Shown here one piece after another: positions 10,015-19,591 of a DNA stretch of 19,591 bases; positions within the stretch are counted from its first letter, which is position 1; every line of letters starts with the position of its first letter. Below the pieces are notes generated by a model, which had not been told where the DNA came from, searched no databases, and was given only the letters and a program-made list of their open reading frames with translations. Source of the DNA: Monoraphidium neglectum (lineage: Eukaryota > Chlorophyta > Chlorophyceae > Sphaeropleales > Selenastraceae); NCBI RefSeq assembly GCF_000611645.1, contig NW_014013125.1, positions 6,690 to 26,280 on the forward strand. The letters are read 5' to 3'. Made by a program: the position numbers and the translations under genes.

Positions 10015-13000
10015 ATGGGGAAGCTTGGGGAGCTTCTGGCGCACCCGGAGGAGATTATACCCCTGGTATGTGATCAACCCCCGCCAGGCGCTGCGTTGGG
10101 CCCAGCCTGCGGAAGCGATCGGCCAGCTCACACAAAGGCTGCCCCGCCCGTTCCTTGCAGGCGAAGATGTTTTATGCCAGCAAGCAGGCTTGCAAGCTGC
10201 CATTGGACCCCAAGCTCGCATTCTGTTACGACATCCTCAACACGGTGTCGCGCAGGTGGGCGGCCCCCCCAGGCGCGGCTGCTGCGGCTGCAATGTCTCA
10301 ATTTCTTTGGGTGTGCCACACTTCCATGGTTGCGCCTCTGCAGTTCGTCCACATCGTTTGCTCCGAGGGCCCTGCCACACTTCAACCAACCACCTCACCC
10401 TGCCCCGCACCTGTCGCAGCTTTGCGGTTGTCATTCAGCAGCTGCCAAACCCGCTGCGCGACGCTATCTGCGTGTTCTACCTGGTACTGCGCGGCCTGGA
10501 CACCGTTGAGGATGACATGGCCATCCCCAACGACAAGAAAATCCCAGACCTACTCAAGTTCCACGAGTGAGGGCCGGGAGGGCGCGCCTGCCCGCCTGGT
10601 CCATGTGTCGTGTTGCGGCCTGCAGTCCGCTTGTATGGGGTTAAATGAGCAAGCAGCAAGGGAGGCAGGCAGAGCAAGCAGACAAGGCTGCCCATCCCGG
10701 CGTTCTGCAGGCGCGCAAGTGACCATCTCGCAGCGTAAGCGCTGCATTGGCCCGGTCATCCCCACCAAGTCGTGATCCCCACGTGCTGCTGTCCCTGGCC
10801 TGGCCAGGTACATCTACCAGCCGGGCTTCAACATGCAGTGTGGGTACGGTCACTACGTCCGGCTGATGCGGGAGTTTGGCACCGTGGTGGACGTCTTCCT
10901 CTCCCTGGATGCCAGGTTCCAGGTGTGGGAGGGATTGCAGGGGCCCAGGGCTTGCACGACTTGAGGGCTGATTGGTCTGCATTGCTTCCAGGAGCCCGCC
11001 CGGCAACGCACGATGGCGCGCAGCCTGCGCGTGCCCAATCTGGAATGCAGCAGTGTTGCGTCAGAAGTTGGGTAGAATCACAGATGTTGTGGGCCAGGAC
11101 GCTCCCATCCTCCCTTCCTTCCTCACCCCATCCGTACGCTCCTGGTTCGCACCCGCCCGCCCCGTCTCCTCGTCCCCCAACTCGACCAGTCTGTCATCGC
11201 CGACATCACGCGGCGCATGGGGGCGGGCATGGCAGAGTTTGTTGAGCGCGAGGACTGCGAGACTCGGGAGCAGTACGACTTGTACTGCCACTACGTGGCG
11301 GGGCTTGTCGGCATCGGGCTCAGCCAGCTCTTTGGTGAGTGGGGGGTTGGGCGGCTGGCAGATTGCGAGCCGCGAACTCCCCTGAGGCTGACGGCCTGGT
11401 CAGGCATCTCTTGCAAAGCTTGTTGGGGGTGTGGTTTGGGTGTGGTGTGGGGCAGGGGTGCTGTGCCTGAGGCAGCACTGGCTGCGGTTGACAGCCTGGG
11501 TGGTTGGGCAGCAACAGCAGGTGACCAGGGCGTTCTGTGGTGCCAGCCCTCATTGGCTTAGAATGGAGGCTGGCTTGCTGGCTTGACCATTGCCGCGCCA
11601 CAAGTGTGGTGGCGGCCGCCTCATGCCACCCTCGCCGCTCATGCGTCCGACATCACTCCGACGTCACTCCACTCACGCACTCGGATCCGACAATGCCCCG
11701 CAGCCTCCAGCGGCCTGGAGTCTGACTACTTTGCGAAGAACGAGGACCTGTCAAACCACATGGGGCTGTTCCTGCAGAAGACCAATATCATCCGCGATTA
11801 CCTGGTGGGACGCGGGGATGGGGAGACGGTGGGACGGCTTTGGGGTCCCATCCTGAGTACAGGTTGGGAATGTGCATTCGGCCGTACCTTCTTGGTGCCC
11901 GTGTTGGAGTTGTTGCAGGTTGTGTGTGAACAGGGGGGCGGGCTGCCAGTGTGATGACGGCCGGCGAGGATGTCCAGTGCGCAAAGATGGTTTGAAGGGG
12001 CGCAGGCAAGGCGCCCACCCTGCAGCCCGCCTCGCCACGCCGGCGCCGCCCGCCAAACGCGCGAGGCTGGGCCCGGGCCGCGGCGGGGCGTCTCGGCGGC
12101 GCGGGGGGCGCCGCTCCTCGCGGGCATGAGAAGACCTCACCCTGCACCGCTGGCGCGCGCCTCGGCGCACCCGCTCGGCGCATGAGCCGGCCGACCCTGG
12201 TGGCTGCGGTTGCGGCTACAGCGCCCGACCCGAGTACCGTGCCCCCCCCCCCCTGCTCCACCCTACCACTCCCGGATCCGCCTAATAGCTGTCCTGGGGC
12301 TTTGCAAACCACTTTGGATTCCAGCTCTTCACCCAATCCCTCGCCACCACCCTCAACACGCGCACCCCAACCCCAGGAGGACATCACGGAGGAGCCTGCC
12401 CCCCGCATGTTCTGGCCCAGGGAGGTCTGGGGCCGCTACGCCTCCAGCCTGGACGAGTTCAAGGACCCGGCCAACAGGACCGCGGCCATACACTGCCTGA
12501 ACGACCTGGTGGGTGCGGGCCTGGGCTGGTGGTCGGCATGCATGTGCGCTGGAATTGGCGGCATCGAGGAGGGTGTTTAGGTCTCTGCAAGAGGCAGGGA
12601 GCGTTTGAGCGAGCTGGCCGGCGTTGAGCTGTTGCGAGGGGCGCAAGGGGCGCCGACTGGGACGGCCTCGCCAGCAGTCGAGCGGCTCGCTGGGCAGCGT
12701 GGGGCCCACGAGGCAGTTTCGCGACCCCCACCAAGCCGCCCGCCCACCGTCACCCGCCCTCGGCACCCTGCCTCAGCTTCTCTCCCCTCCCCACCACCCT
12801 TTGGGATCGCAAACTCCAGGTGACGGACGCGCTGCGCCATGTGCCGCACTGCGTGGCGTTCCTGCAGCAGCTGCGCGACCCGGACGTGTTCAGGTTCTGC
12901 GCCATCCCCCAGATCATGGCGGCCGGCACCCTCTCGCTCTGCTACAACAATGGCGGCGTGTTTGAGGGTGAGGCCCCATGAGGGCAGTGCTCAGCTGTGC

Positions 13001-14517
13001 CTTCATGGGGCACAGCTGGACGTGCTGCATGCATTGTTTGGGGCACATGCTTGTTGGATTAGGGTCATTGGTTGGAACTCCTACCCCTCCGGCTTACAGC
13101 AGGTGTCGCTGTGGGTGTGAGTGTGCCACGCTTTTCCCGCCTTTCACGCACGCTCCTGCTCACCATGCAGTCACCTCCACCCTCCCGCGCATCCCTGACA
13201 CGCGTTGCGCCCCGCCCACCAACGCGTGTTGACGCCCGCAGGCGCCGTGAAGCTGCGCCGCGGCGAGACAGCGCGCGTGTTTGATGAGCTCCGCACCATG
13301 GCCGACGTGCACGCCTGGTTCGGCCGCTACCTGCGGCTGCTGCGGCGCAAGGCCCTCTCAGTTGCCAGCCACGACCCCACCGCCAAGGTGGGTCCCAGCG
13401 GCGGCCGTGCCTCGCAGCCGTATGTTTCTGGCTGTTGGTCGCTGCTGTGTTGCGTGTTCTGAAATCTGCAGGGCAGCGGGGATAGCACGAGCATGCCGCG
13501 TTGAGAGAGGTAAGGACGAGGATGCCGGCAGTTGAGATGAGGTGGCACACCAAAATCGTGAACCCACGGTCACACCACCTAGGACAGCCCCGCAGGCGCA
13601 GCCTCCGGCACCGGCCAGCCCTCCCCGGCCCGCCCCGACTTCCACCATTTGCCCCGGCCCCCGCGCACCCGCGCCGCCCCCCGCCGTGCGCTCTGCGTGC
13701 GCCCGCAGGAGGCGCGTGCTGCGGTGGACAGCTGCCTCAAGATCGTGGATGAAGGGTCGGCAGAGGTGCGGCTTCTCCCCGCCCCAACAACTGTCGCGTG
13801 GCCCGTGCCTCTTGGGTTGTCCTGTTCAGCCCGCCGCTTGTGTATGCCTGCGGGACGTAACGGCAGGCTTCGGGGAAGGGGGGCCGCAAAGCATGCGCTT
13901 CATCAGATCCTGAGCTGCGCCATGCCAACTGCACAGACCCCAGCGCGAGGCTTCCATCCCCCTCCCGCCTACGCCCTCCGCCCCGCGCCACGTGCCCACT
14001 CCACGCCTGTGCCCTCGTCGGCCCCGCCGGCCCTAGGTGGGGGATGCGGCCACCCTGACCACCAGCGAGCGGCTGGGAGGCATGTTGGCGCTCATGCTTG
14101 CCGGCGCTTTCTTCTACCGAGCCTGGGGGATGGGCGTCGGGTCGGCAGGCGCGCTGGGCGCGGCGGCGGCGCGGCGCGCCGTGCCGGTTTGGGCGGTGGC
14201 CAGCTGGGGCCGGCCCACCGCAGCATCTGTACCTGCTGGCGCGCTGCCATCTTTCCAGTGGGGAGGGGAGCTTTTGCCTGGCAGCCCTACTTCCTCCTGC
14301 CCCAACCCAGCCTGTGTTGACACCCAACACCCGTTGTTGCCCCCAGCCCCTGGCTGCCCCCAAATTTCAGCGCCCCCACCCACTGGCAAACCCCGCAGGC
14401 GCCGCCCTGCTGGGCAGCGGCCCTCTGCTTCCACTCACGGACGCCGGCCTAGAGAGGTACCTGTCGCTGGTGATGCTCGCCGCCTGCGTCGTGCGCGTGA
14501 TCGCCGTCAGGGCGTGA
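10015..14517 (+). CDS. SQS: squalene synthase (farnesyl-diphosphate farnesyltransferase)
   Basis: Condenses two farnesyl diphosphates to presqualene diphosphate, then reduces it to squalene with NADPH; first committed sterol step, ER-anchored. Exons: 10015-10065, 10161-10255, 10420-10566, 10808-10922, 11190-11334, 11704-11804, 12377-12508, 12820-12967, 13242-13387, 13709-13765, 14037-14135 (end uncertain), 14371-14517. All join in frame, giving about 460 residues versus about 410-420 in plants. Start [14 protein letters not shown] is typical of plant SQS, in an ACCATGG context. First Asp motif DTVEDD at 76-81; second DYLED at 216-220, split by intron 6; [10 protein letters not shown] at 168-177 holds the catalytic Tyr171; [19 protein letters not shown] lies in exon 8. 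Spared Asp motifs and no broken exon argue for a functional gene. Phytoene synthase is excluded by the N-terminus, FCAIPQIMA and the C-terminal hydrophobic anchor. Divergent from GWD. Confidence 0.93.
11805..12376 (+). other. Squalene synthase intron 6, long and very GC-rich
   Basis: A 572-nt intron splitting the second Asp-rich motif (DYL|ED). Its middle (about 12000-12200) is extremely GC-rich, so open frames over 200 codons appear on the opposite strand. These are Ala/Arg/Pro/Gly translations typical of GC-rich noncoding DNA. Donor GTGGGA, acceptor CCAACCCCAG. I see no gene inside it. Confidence 0.7.
13709..14517 (+). other. SQS: Squalene synthase C-terminal tail and membrane anchor (exons 10-12)
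   Basis: Exon 10 ([19 protein letters not shown]) aligns with the LSRLEAVQKLC-type helix of plant SQS. Exon 11 contains a hydrophobic run [19 protein letters not shown] at about 392-410. Exon 12 starts after AAATTTCAG at 14370 and ends [23 protein letters not shown]. The exon 11 donor is not certain: GT at 14136, 14187 and 14196 all keep frame, changing the protein by up to 20 residues. For exon 10 an earlier acceptor at 13582 (CCTAG) also gives an open frame but would insert a 42-residue Pro/Arg-rich segment, so I preferred 13709. Confidence 0.6.
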
Positions 14518-15231
14518 TGACCGCGCCCGGGCGCCCACCAACCTCCCCGCGTGGCCTGCTCAGCAGTCATACCGCGGGTCCCCAGCGCCCGGGCCGGGGC
14601 GGCCACCTCCGCCGCGTCTCCGCCCAATCGCACCCCGCCGCGACGGTTTTTGCGCGCGTGCGTGGCGCCTACGTCAGCGGCGCCGGCTGCGCGATAGTGC
14701 TGCGATGGGGCCGGTAGCCGCGGGCGGACGCCCCGTAGTCAGGCCCAGAACAGCCAGTTCTCAGACAGCTACGGTCATCACGCGTCCTGTGACGCGTATG
14801 CATTAAAATTTGTCCCTCCGCCTCTTGTGGATAAAACGGCCCAGGGGCATTTTATGCGTTGGTGTTTTCACGTCGCCTTTGTCGCTAGTCAGCCAGTGTT
14901 TTAGGGACCACAGCTCAGGGTGCCCTGACGTCGTTACGCCAGCCAGTTGCCTGTGCTTTCTGCTCAGTGCCACATCCGTTGCTTCTCAACCCAACGAATC
15001 ATGCCTCATACTGCAAAAACCGCACCCCCTGGTGTATGCTGAGCTAGCTTGCCTCAAACCTCACTCCACCCTTGGCCTGAATCATGCCTGTGTGAACCGG
15101 CAGGAGCACCTGTCGATGTGCTCCGGCAGGGGTGTCACAGCTGTGACGAGTGTTGCCCTGGCGGAGCTTGTGGGAGCAACGCGTGTGCCTGCGCAGCAAG
15201 CGCTTGCTTTAGATCTACCCACAGACCCCAG

Positions 15232-15236
15232 TGTAA
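15232..15236 (+). terminator. TGTAA poly(A) signal candidate for squalene synthase
   Basis: First TGTAA on the plus strand after the stop codon at 14517, about 715 nt downstream. TGTAA is the usual poly(A) signal of chlorophyte nuclear genes, and 3' UTRs of this size are normal there. Cleavage would be expected within about 20 nt. The pentamer is short, so chance occurrence is possible. Confidence 0.45.
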
Positions 15237-16702
15237 ATTTGCCCCCGACTTGGCCTCTGTTTTGCAATTTGCCTCTGCACAGGCCCACCAGGGGAGCTGC
15301 TGGCACAGCCTGATGCCGCTCTGTGTGCTTTTATATGTGTAGTTCGCTGGTACGAGAGGCCGTATGGTTGACAAGGCAAAGCCAGAGAATGATCTGCAGT
15401 TTACGACAGGCTGCTGAAGCAAATATGAACCTGCATCAGGCGGCAACAAGCCAGTGCCGTCGACCTCCTTTGGGGGCCCGGACGCAAAAGTCTTGGGCTT
15501 GGAAGGCAAATGCAGAGCAGGCAAGTGCAGGTAGGCATTTGAATCAGGGGACGATCGTGAAATTTGCATGCATGCTGGGTCAATCCATGACCATTTTGGT
15601 TGATGAGTTGATCAGGCACCTCGATGTTGTTGATGTGGCCTCATGAAGTCTAACGGCATGCAAGACAATGAAGAGCACCTTGGACAAAATAAAGGAAATG
15701 GCACTGGTCAAACTCTCAAATCAATGACTATGTTAGGCGAGCCTGTCGGTAAAATGTTTGCCGCTGATCATCATATGCCAGCCCACCACTTTGTGACACC
15801 TTCGATTGCGAACAAACATGCCTTGCTGAAATTTGACCCTCAGCAGACTAGTGAGGCAGCCCGGTGTGCATTTTGCACAATCAGGTCAGAGCCACTTGGC
15901 AAGTGTGATATGGCTGTGGAGGCGGAACCAGTTGGTGGAGCGCTTGGAAACATCCCACCTTTTGCAAGCAACAAACCTCACGTGAGAGGCAATGGAAGGA
16001 CACTGTGTACGCACAAAATGGTGCTGGCAAGAGCGATGATCCAACAGAAAGGCCAGCTGCAGCATTGTGAAAGCTGCACCTGCTGCTCGCCTTGCGCCTG
16101 CATTCCCATGTGCTGCTGACGGTGCCCGGTGCAGCACACAGGCATCACGGAATTATGTGCACCCCTGCGAGTGCTCAACAGGCCATCCTGTGAACGGCGA
16201 GCATCGGGCTCGGTCGCTGTGACGCGTGCTGTAGCAGTGTGCAACAGCGAGTGGCTGTCATTCGGGTGCGCCCCCCAAATGCCACCACCGCTTGGCAGGC
16301 AGGAAGAGGCAACCGCTAGGCAAACAATGGTGCAACGCAGCTGGTCAAGCGCTGGCCGACTCGACCAGCGTACACTCATCGGATGAATCTAAGCAGCCCA
16401 GGCAACGCCTTTTGCCATGGTACCACTCGTATTGCTTCCCAGCCATGCCTTGAAAGCATACCGACGTGCCAAGCAATCTGAAGCTGCCAGTGAGCGGCCA
16501 ACACTGCAAGATCAATTGCTGGCGCTCACTGCCATGTTTTGCGCTGTCCCGCCCCAGAGGCTAGTGCAAACTCAACCACAACCCGTCCCTGGCAAGCAGC
16601 ATCCCGTGCTGCGGCAGCCAGCTGGACCCTGGGCAGCCCACAACAGCGCCTCACAGCAAACTGCAGGCATGGTCGCTTTGGGCCACATGGTCCCCACGCT
16701 CC

Positions 16703-16731
16703 CTGCAGGGCAGCTGCCAGCTGCCCTGCAG
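16703..16731. repeat. 13-bp perfect inverted repeat with 3-nt loop
   Basis: CTGCAGGGCAGCT, loop GCC, AGCTGCCCTGCAG: a perfect 13-bp stem. It lies about 90 nt past the ABCG stop codon on the transcript strand, so it would form a very stable hairpin in that gene's 3' UTR (or in any transcript reading through from the other side). Confidence 0.85.
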
Positions 16732-16819
16732 TGCCCAAGGCCGGCGGGCCTCTGAGACGAGATTGGTGCGTTGATTATCCTGCTGCCACCACCCCGAGCC
16801 GTCGGCCACAATTCGGCCT

Positions 16820-19591
16820 TCAGCGCCGCTCCTTGCGGCCCACCAGCAGGTATGCCCCAAACGTCAGGGCGTGCATCACCAGCAGGTAGCCCGCCAGGAT
16901 CACCACCGTTAGCCAGATGGGCTTGAAAAGGTTGAAGTAGTCCAGAATGGATCCTGGGGGTTTCATGGGGTTGGTGGCCAGGTCTTCAGTAAGGGAGGAC
17001 AGTGTTGTTGGGGCCAGGGGGTGCAGGGTGAGTAAGTTTTGTTATTAAACTGCAGCTCTACCATGCACACGCTTCTCAAGGGTGCACATGATCCTAGACA
17101 ATGTGGGCTTGCATTGGATGGGACGATGACAGGGTAAGAAGTGGGAGGGGACAGGTTGAGTTTGGAGGGGTGCCGACGAGACGGTTGGACGGATGCGTCA
17201 GGTCTGAGCTGACGATACAGGCGGTCCTTGGCATTCTACTCCTGCTGACGCGATCAAGCGAGCCATCGATGCAAACAGTAGAGGTCATGCACATGCAAGT
17301 TTGCCCAGAGAGCATCGCTGCAGGATGCCCATGGCCCCAGCCTGCCCGCCCTCGGCTCCTGCGCACCCAGGTTGACAACGCAGCCGGCCCCCGGGTTCCT
17401 GAGGGTCGACGTCACGATGCCAGACTGCCAGACGAGGATGACATATGAGGTTGCGGCATGCTTGGGCAGGTTGACCCTTAAAAGATGTGCATGCAATGCT
17501 ACCACCAGTGGCCGCATGCAGCTGGGAACAGGTCCTCAAATGCAGCATGCCCTACAGCCACCTGCATTCGGCTGGCGCCACCATCGTCATGACACGCGCC
17601 CCGAGGCTGAGGGGCCGTTCCAACCTGCAGGGATGTCGTGTTGGGCAGGAAGCTGGGCAGGTAGCCTATGACGTCTAGTGGCAGGCCGCCTGCGCAGCTG
17701 TAGCTGCCACCCTTGAACTCTGCTGTGGCGTATCCCTCAAAGGCGTAGGCCATGGCAGAAATCCATCTGTGGGGAGGGGCATGGTGTGGGCATGTTTGAT
17801 GTTGCCCTTGGCCCCAAGGCGCAAAAACAACTGTGTTTGATTTGCTGAGACCATGCACCTGAGAGCCCTTTCTAGCTGTTTCAAAGGTTCAATCATACAG
17901 CAACTCATGCTTTCTGTGCTCCCTTTGCTGGACTCTTGCTCACCTGAGGTGGCTCAGCCAGACCTGGGACATGTCCACAAACCGTACCATGAAACTGGGG
18001 TTTTTCACAGGGCGTGATGGGGAGAATTGCACCTAATTCAGGGCCATGAGCAGCGCTGTGATCTGTCAGTCACCATTTTGATGCTTCACGGGCACACACC
18101 CCGCCCTTACTTGGCCCCTCACCCCATTCACCCGCCACCTTGATACGAACCTGTCTCACACTCACCAACCCAATCCCTCCATCAAACCACCCCTCTCACT
18201 TGCTCATGAGCAGGTTGACAGCCGTCCATGCGATGGCCACCTGGGGTTGATGACCAAAAGCATTTGCAGGAGTGCCAAAAGGGTATAAGGCACACTACAG
18301 TTCTATCAGAAGGGCACGTGCTGCAGGTGCACAGCAACAGAAGCGTTTGTCACCCGCTGTTGTGATTTATCCCACCCCTGCTGCACCCTCATGACAGTGT
18401 TGACCACGACACCAGTGATACAGTTCCCATCGTCGTCACTTGCCATGAATGCAATGTCCTGGTTGGGCGTGATGACGGCTGAGCACGACAGCACCTGAGG
18501 ATGGAGTTCGTCGGCGGAACAAAGCGTGAATTGGCTGTTGAGGCACTGCTGCATAGACAGCTGTGGGTTGCAGCTTGGGGCGCACACTGGGTGCGCAGGC
18601 CTGGCAGCCGCCCACATGCAGCAATGACTCTGGGTCCCAGCAGTCTTGGCCAGCCCACCTGGGCTGCGATGAGGTACAGCAGGATGCTGATGGCGCAGTT
18701 TGACACCACAGCCACCGCCTCCATGCGCAGCCCCGCCATGCCGTACAGGATCAGGGAGAAGGACTGTCGGCGTTTGGGCGGGGGTTGATGGAGGGAGAGT
18801 AAGCACAGGGTTGCGCAGGGGGGAGTTGATGGGTACACCAGGGAAGCATGTACATGTATGTACCTTGCGGGGGAGGAGACCTGCACGTTTGAAGAGTGCA
18901 GAAAGGGTGAGCAAGAGGTGCTGTGCACACCACCTCTTGTGAGCACAGGTAACAGGAGGTCACGGGTGCAGCAGGGGGGACGCTGGCCTAATTTGCTGGT
19001 CGGCGAGCAGTGACGGGAGCCGTAGCGAGCGATTTTAGACAAATACCTGCGTAAAATTCAACCACTCTGTTTGGGGGCGCTGACACCGCCAATTCGGCGT
19101 TGCCCGTACCAGGATACATTACCCACCATCCAAGTGGATGGACCGCAGAGAGTAGGGGCAAGTGCAGATGGGTTACGGGGCTTGCTGACTGCACTGTGAT
19201 GATTGGCACCCACCTGCTTTGCTTGGGGACCCCTGCACCTGCAATTCCAAAACACATCAACACGCCGAACTCCAGGTGCGCAAAAAGTCTAACCCATCCA
19301 AGACTTTCTAATACTGCCATCTGCACGCAACGAGTCTGCCCTGAGCTGGAACCATAACACCTGCCTTCCCTGGTTCACAACAACGCTAATCCAAGGAGCT
19401 GCCCACTCACGGACGTAATTGCACATGCCACACATCCCCAGGCCGATCACGCAGCACCCACCAGCACGTTGAGGACCGCAAAGGGCAGTATGGCCAGCTG
19501 CTTGGCGGCGTAGAAGGCGGAAGGCTTGTACAGCTTTGAGGTGGCGTCAGCCACAAAGTACTGCTTGTCCGCGCTGTACAGGGACATATAG
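16820..19591 (-). CDS. ABCG-type ABC transporter, C-terminal transmembrane half (5' end beyond window)
   Basis: ABC-2 type membrane domain of an ABCG (White-Brown complex) exporter. Substrate unknown. Exons in transcript order: 19462-19591 (partial), 18659-18763, 18444-18494, 18200-18240, 17944-17994, 17625-17766, 17367-17424, 16820-16953. All join in frame, giving 236 residues and a stop. Landmarks: YFVADATSKLYKPSAFYAAKQLAILPFAVLNVL; SFSLILYGMAGLR; NCAISILLYLIAAQ; ITPNQDIAFM; AIAWTAVNLLMSN; WISAMAYAFEGYATAEFKG; an extracellular Cys-containing loop (SYSCAGG, then NPGAGCVVNL); and a last membrane helix IWLTVVILAGYLLVMHALTF ending GRKERR-stop. This order is typical of ABCG half-transporters similar to plant ABCG7. 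The Walker A/B and signature motifs are off the right edge, so half-size versus full-size architecture cannot be decided. Intron 3 appears to use a GC donor. Confidence 0.9.
18764..19461 (-). other. ABCG first visible intron (698 nt)
   Basis: Donor GTGGGT after LPFAVLNVL and acceptor GCCGACAG before SFSLILYGMAGLR. Joined, they restore the continuous membrane helix expected in the family. No repeat or RNA gene seen inside. Open frames in it show no family similarity. Confidence 0.75.

Larger units (their letters stand above)
14518..16819. other. Convergent 3' region between squalene synthase and ABCG, no recognised gene
   Basis: About 2.3 kb that must hold the 3' UTRs of both convergent genes. 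It has lower GC content than the genes. Plus-strand open frames cover much of it: 14810-15313, 15323-15646, 15643-16119 (158 codons, ending in a Cys-rich tail), 16129-16386 and 16417-16755. None resembles a family I know, and I see no convincing splice-linked model. I found no TTACA (minus-strand TGTAA) for the ABCG gene here. Confidence 0.6.

Noticed and set aside
11788..12408. 206-codon minus-strand frame in squalene synthase intron 6
   Set aside because: Ala/Arg/Pro/Gly-rich translation of very GC-rich intron DNA, opposite to a well-supported gene, with no family resemblance.
19440..19465. Apparent frameshift or stop in ABCG after LPFAVLNVLVGAA, with VIGLGMCGMCNYV readable in another frame
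   Set aside because: GTGGGT directly after LNVL is a good splice donor, and the exon at 18763 (SFSLILYGMAGLR) continues the conserved membrane helix in phase, so no frameshift is needed.

Overview
The window reads as nuclear DNA of a green alga (Chlorophyta; I cannot name the order). It is GC-rich, its genes are cut into many small exons by GT-AG introns of roughly 100-700 nt, the proteins resemble the plant/green-algal versions of their families, a TGTAA-type poly(A) signal follows one gene, and long (GT)n tracts are present. No operons, mobile elements, CRISPR arrays, rRNA or tRNA genes were recognised.

Layout. (1) 1-8405, minus strand: alpha-glucan, water dikinase (GWD1/R1-type starch phosphorylator). 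25 consecutive in-frame exons could be placed, giving about 992 residues from a plastid-targeted N-terminus through two CBM45 starch-binding modules and most of the central region. The phosphohistidine and nucleotide-binding domains lie beyond the left edge. (2) 8406-10014: divergent upstream region with a TATA-like box for GWD and no recognisable gene. (3) 10015-14517, plus strand: a complete squalene synthase of about 12 exons and about 460 residues, with both Asp-rich motifs and the catalytic Tyr region. (4) 14518-16819: convergent 3' region with a TGTAA signal, a strong hairpin and some unassigned open frames. (5) 16820-19591, minus strand: the C-terminal transmembrane half of an ABCG-type ABC transporter in 8 exons; its ATP-binding half lies beyond the right edge.

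The three genes belong to separate jobs: starch phosphorylation in the plastid, the first committed step of sterol synthesis at the ER, and membrane export. Nothing in the sequence shows they act together. GWD and squalene synthase are divergent and may share upstream DNA; squalene synthase and the transporter converge. I saw no sign of an undescribed multi-gene system. The more interesting points are structural: a (CA)31 tract abutting a splice acceptor of GWD, a shared intron position in the two CBM45 modules, a GC-AG intron in the transporter, and a 13-bp hairpin just after its stop codon. Gene models were built by reading splice sites and protein similarity by eye, without transcripts.
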